The notes beneath the pieces are model-generated. The model made no database searches and was not told the DNA's origin. It saw nothing but the letters and a program-made list of their open reading frames with translations. From an uncultured Bacilli bacterium (lineage in GTDB: Bacteria > Bacillota_I > Bacilli_A > RF39 > UBA660): a stretch of 6,981 bases of DNA. The stretch covers positions 1-6,981 of the forward strand of contig CALVMI010000106.1 in NCBI GenBank assembly GCA_944345045.1, given 5' to 3'. Positions 5,699 to 6,981 of the stretch are shown here, in pieces (the first letter of the stretch is position 1; each line of letters starts with the position of its first letter). The translations under genes were made by a program, and so were the position numbers.

Positions 5699-5727
5699 AT
5701 TATATCAATTTTTCTTTTCGTTTTCAA
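5699..5727 (-). promoter_or_regulatory. Near-consensus minus-strand promoter for the antisense RNA
   Basis: Read on the minus strand: TTGAAA (-35, plus positions 5727-5722), exactly 17 bases, then TATAAT (-10, plus positions 5704-5699). Five of six and six of six bases match the sigma-A consensus at ideal spacing, the best promoter in the window. No minus-strand protein gene lies downstream, which argues for an RNA product. Chance matches do occur in DNA this AT-rich. Confidence 0.7.
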
Positions 5728-5752
5728 GAATGTAAATCACTTACTCTTTTTT

Positions 5753-5781
5753 TTGCATTTTAATATAGATTATGTTATATT
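5753..5781 (+). promoter_or_regulatory. Promoter of the signal peptidase gene
   Basis: TTGCAT (5753-5758) and TATATT (5776-5781) are separated by 17 bases, and TG at 5773-5774 gives an extended -10. The predicted start near 5788 leaves a leader of about 25 bases containing the ribosome site AGAGGG (5801-5806). Confidence 0.7.
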
Positions 5782-5812
5782 TTACTAGTAGTATAGTGAT
5801 AGAGGGTAAGAT

Positions 5813-6340
5813 ATGGATTGGTTAGGAATTAAAGAGTTTATAAAAGATTTAATTAAACTCATTCTTTTTATTGTTGTATTACTCGTTATTATGATTTATG
5901 TTTTTTCGGTGACTCAAGTTTTAGGAAATTCTATGTCGCCAACACTTATGGATGATGAAGTCTTATTTTTAAATAAGGCACAATACCGTTTTTTTGATAT
6001 TAAAAGAGGAGATGTGGTTTCTTTAGAGTATGCAGATACCAAGTTTTTAATCAAAAGAGTTATTGGTCTTCCGGGCGAATCTTTGGAAATAAAGAATAAT
6101 CAAGTATACATTAATGGTGAACTTTTAGAAGAGGAATATTTGGAAGAAGATTTAGAATATCCTGATTTTCGTTTGCAAGATATCGGATATGAAACTATTC
6201 CTGATGATATGTATTTTGTTTTAGGCGATAATAGAGAAGATTCGATGGATAGTAGAGAAATTGGTCTTGTTTCTAAAGACAAAATTGAAGGACGAATTTT
6301 TATGCGTTTTTGGCCTTTAAATAAAATTCGATTTTTTTAA
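5813..6340 (+). CDS. lepB: Signal peptidase I (type I leader peptidase)
   Basis: This is the membrane-bound Ser/Lys protease that removes signal peptides from exported proteins on the outer face of the membrane. The 175 residues match the short Gram-positive form. One membrane helix spans about 13-32 after a Lys-containing N-terminus. The catalytic Ser40 lies in GNSMSPTL and the general-base Lys81 in KRVIGLPGE. The conserved GDNREDSMDSRE box covers 138-149. RGDVV (65-69) belongs to the conserved fold. An acidic stretch around 103-115 (Glu/Asp-rich) is an insertion-like loop. The start is fixed by AGAGGG (5801-5806), 6 bases before the ATG. The gene is monocistronic, between its own promoter and terminator. 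The downstream gene encodes an exported protein with a Val-Phe-Ala cleavage site, a plausible but probably not exclusive substrate. Confidence 0.93.
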   Translation: MDWLGIKEFIKDLIKLILFIVVLLVIMIYVFSVTQVLGNSMSPTLMDDEVLFLNKAQYRFFDIKRGDVVSLEYADTKFLIKRVIGLPGESLEIKNNQVYINGELLEEEYLEEDLEYPDFRLQDIGYETIPDDMYFVLGDNREDSMDSREIGLVSKDKIEGRIFMRFWPLNKIRFF

Positions 6341-6363
6341 ATGCGATTGATGTCGCATTTTTT
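6339..6363 (+). terminator. Rho-independent terminator after the signal peptidase gene
   Basis: AAATGCGA (6339-6346) pairs perfectly with TCGCATTT (6353-6360) around a 6-base loop, and the T-run continues to 6363. It begins inside the stop codon. Confidence 0.8.
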
Positions 6364-6415
6364 GCTTCTTTACATAGAATTTAGTGTGTGTTTGTCATTT
6401 TCTTGTCGAAATTTG

Positions 6416-6443
6416 TTGCTTTTTGACATGTAAATGATATAAT
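6416..6443 (+). promoter_or_regulatory. Promoter of the surface-protein gene
   Basis: A perfect -10, TATAAT (6438-6443), has only a poor -35, TTGCTT (6416-6421), at 16 bases. A perfect TTGACA lies at 6423-6428 but only 9 bases from the -10, too close to act as its -35. The -10 is 21 bases before ATG 6465, leaving a short leader that contains GGAGG (6453-6457). Confidence 0.5.
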
Positions 6444-6464
6444 ACATTTGACGGAGGTTATGTT

Positions 6465-6981
6465 ATGGATAAGAAGAAAGCTATTGTTATAGCAGTCGTA
6501 TTATTTCTGTTGATAGGATTAGGTACTTTCGTATTCGCCAATCCTAGCCAAAGTAGTCTAGACGGAAATGATACTAGTACCCCAGGTACAGAAGTAGACG
6601 ATAGTAATACGGATGGAGAGGAGGAAAATAACGAATCAGAGCCACCTGCTGAAGAAGAAGATGACGATGTTATTTCTGTAATCGGTGATGATGATGAAGA
6701 CTCTAATAACGAAAATGATAATGGAGGTTCATCAAATAATAATGGTAATGGAAATAATAATAATAGCAACAATGATAATGGGTCAACCGTAGAAGATAAT
6801 TCGGCCTATCTTGCAGCTTTAGCCGCTTTGGAAAAAGCAGAAAATTCTTTTTTGCAAAGTGATTTAGATTATGCAAATAGTTTAATTGATGCGCTTCAAG
6901 ATAATGAAGATAAAAGTGATTTAGTAAATAGAGCAAATGTTGTTCAAGAAGTAATTGATGTTGAAACATTAGTAAAAAATT
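6465..6981 (+). CDS. Exported surface protein, N-terminal part (3' end outside window)
   Basis: The frame is open to the window end, giving 172 codons. The start has GGAGG 7 bases upstream. Residues 1-5 are MDKKK, 6-24 a hydrophobic segment, and V-F-A at 23-25 fits a signal peptidase I site, so the mature protein probably starts at Asn26. Residues 26-80 are Ser/Thr-, Asp- and Glu-rich. Residues 81-106 are almost only Asn, Gly, Ser and Asp, a flexible spacer. From about 113 an Ala/Leu-rich helical region begins: ALEKAENSF, then YANSLIDAL and VQEVID. Its spacing recalls the three-helix repeats annotated as Cry1Ac domain D-VI-related in Gram-positive cell-surface proteins; that match is from memory and tentative. 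The protein is probably extracellular, on an acidic stalk. The anchoring signal, if any, lies beyond the window. Confidence 0.8.
   Translation, partial: MDKKKAIVIAVVLFLLIGLGTFVFANPSQSSLDGNDTSTPGTEVDDSNTDGEEENNESEPPAEEEDDDVISVIGDDDEDSNNENDNGGSSNNNGNGNNNNSNNDNGSTVEDNSAYLAALAALEKAENSFLQSDLDYANSLIDALQDNEDKSDLVNRANVVQEVIDVETLVKN

Noticed and set aside
5688..5706. Plus-strand promoter from TTGACA (5688-5693) and TATATC (5701-5706)
   Set aside because: The elements are only 7 bases apart, and no suitable -10 follows at 16-18 bases; the minus-strand reading of the same DNA is far better.
6100..6282. Minus-strand ORF inside the signal peptidase gene
   Set aside because: Ser/Lys-rich shadow of the Glu/Asp-rich signal peptidase loop; the plus-strand gene is certain.
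6458..6969. Two overlapping minus-strand ORFs rich in Ser/Leu or in His/Leu/Tyr
   Set aside because: These are mirror readings of the acidic and Asn-rich low-complexity region; the plus-strand frame has a promoter, ribosome site and signal peptide.
1..6981. Mollicutes code with TGA as Trp
   Set aside because: Trp is TGG in all genes and no conserved frame runs through TGA; the single murF TGA sits at the expected protein end.

Overview
The window is AT-rich DNA (roughly one third G+C by eye) with strong Shine-Dalgarno sequences, TAA stops almost throughout and Trp encoded by TGG. Every confident gene is on the plus strand. This fits a low-GC Bacillota lineage, for example a Bacilli/Erysipelotrichia-like bacterium, using the standard bacterial code. 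The genus cannot be named from this window.

Layout. (1) Positions 1-351 hold the C-terminal end of MurF, the D-Ala-D-Ala adding ligase of peptidoglycan precursor synthesis. (2) Positions 380-1483 encode an unrecognised 367-residue protein with six 31-residue repeats. It is probably co-transcribed with murF, and the repeats bear the marks of a recent two-unit duplication. (3) Positions 1588-5362 are a tight three-gene operon: a FucO-type iron-dependent lactaldehyde reductase, a stand-alone FIST-domain protein, and an NAD(P)-dependent aldehyde dehydrogenase. A clear hairpin-plus-T-run terminator follows it. The two dehydrogenases could interconvert an aldehyde with its alcohol and its acid, for example lactaldehyde with propanediol and lactate. 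A small-ligand-binding FIST protein sits between them. (4) Positions 5399-5812 hold no conventional gene but are dense with signals. There is a plus-strand promoter, a structured leader that can hide its ribosome site, a 25-codon ORF for a hydrophobic membrane peptide, and a plus-strand terminator. Facing them is a near-consensus minus-strand promoter whose predicted transcript covers only the 3' untranslated part of the peptide mRNA and stops at the peptide's stop codon. This is the architecture of a Bacillus-style type I toxin-antitoxin locus and is the most interesting signal in the window. (5) Positions 5813-6340 encode a complete type I signal peptidase with its own promoter and terminator. 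(6) From 6465 to the window end runs the start of an exported surface protein with a signal peptide, a long acidic/Asn-rich linker and the start of a helical module.

Two starts are refined by ribosome-site spacing: fucO at 1588 and the FIST gene at 2750. All functional statements come from reading motifs and context. No database search, folding or expression data were available.
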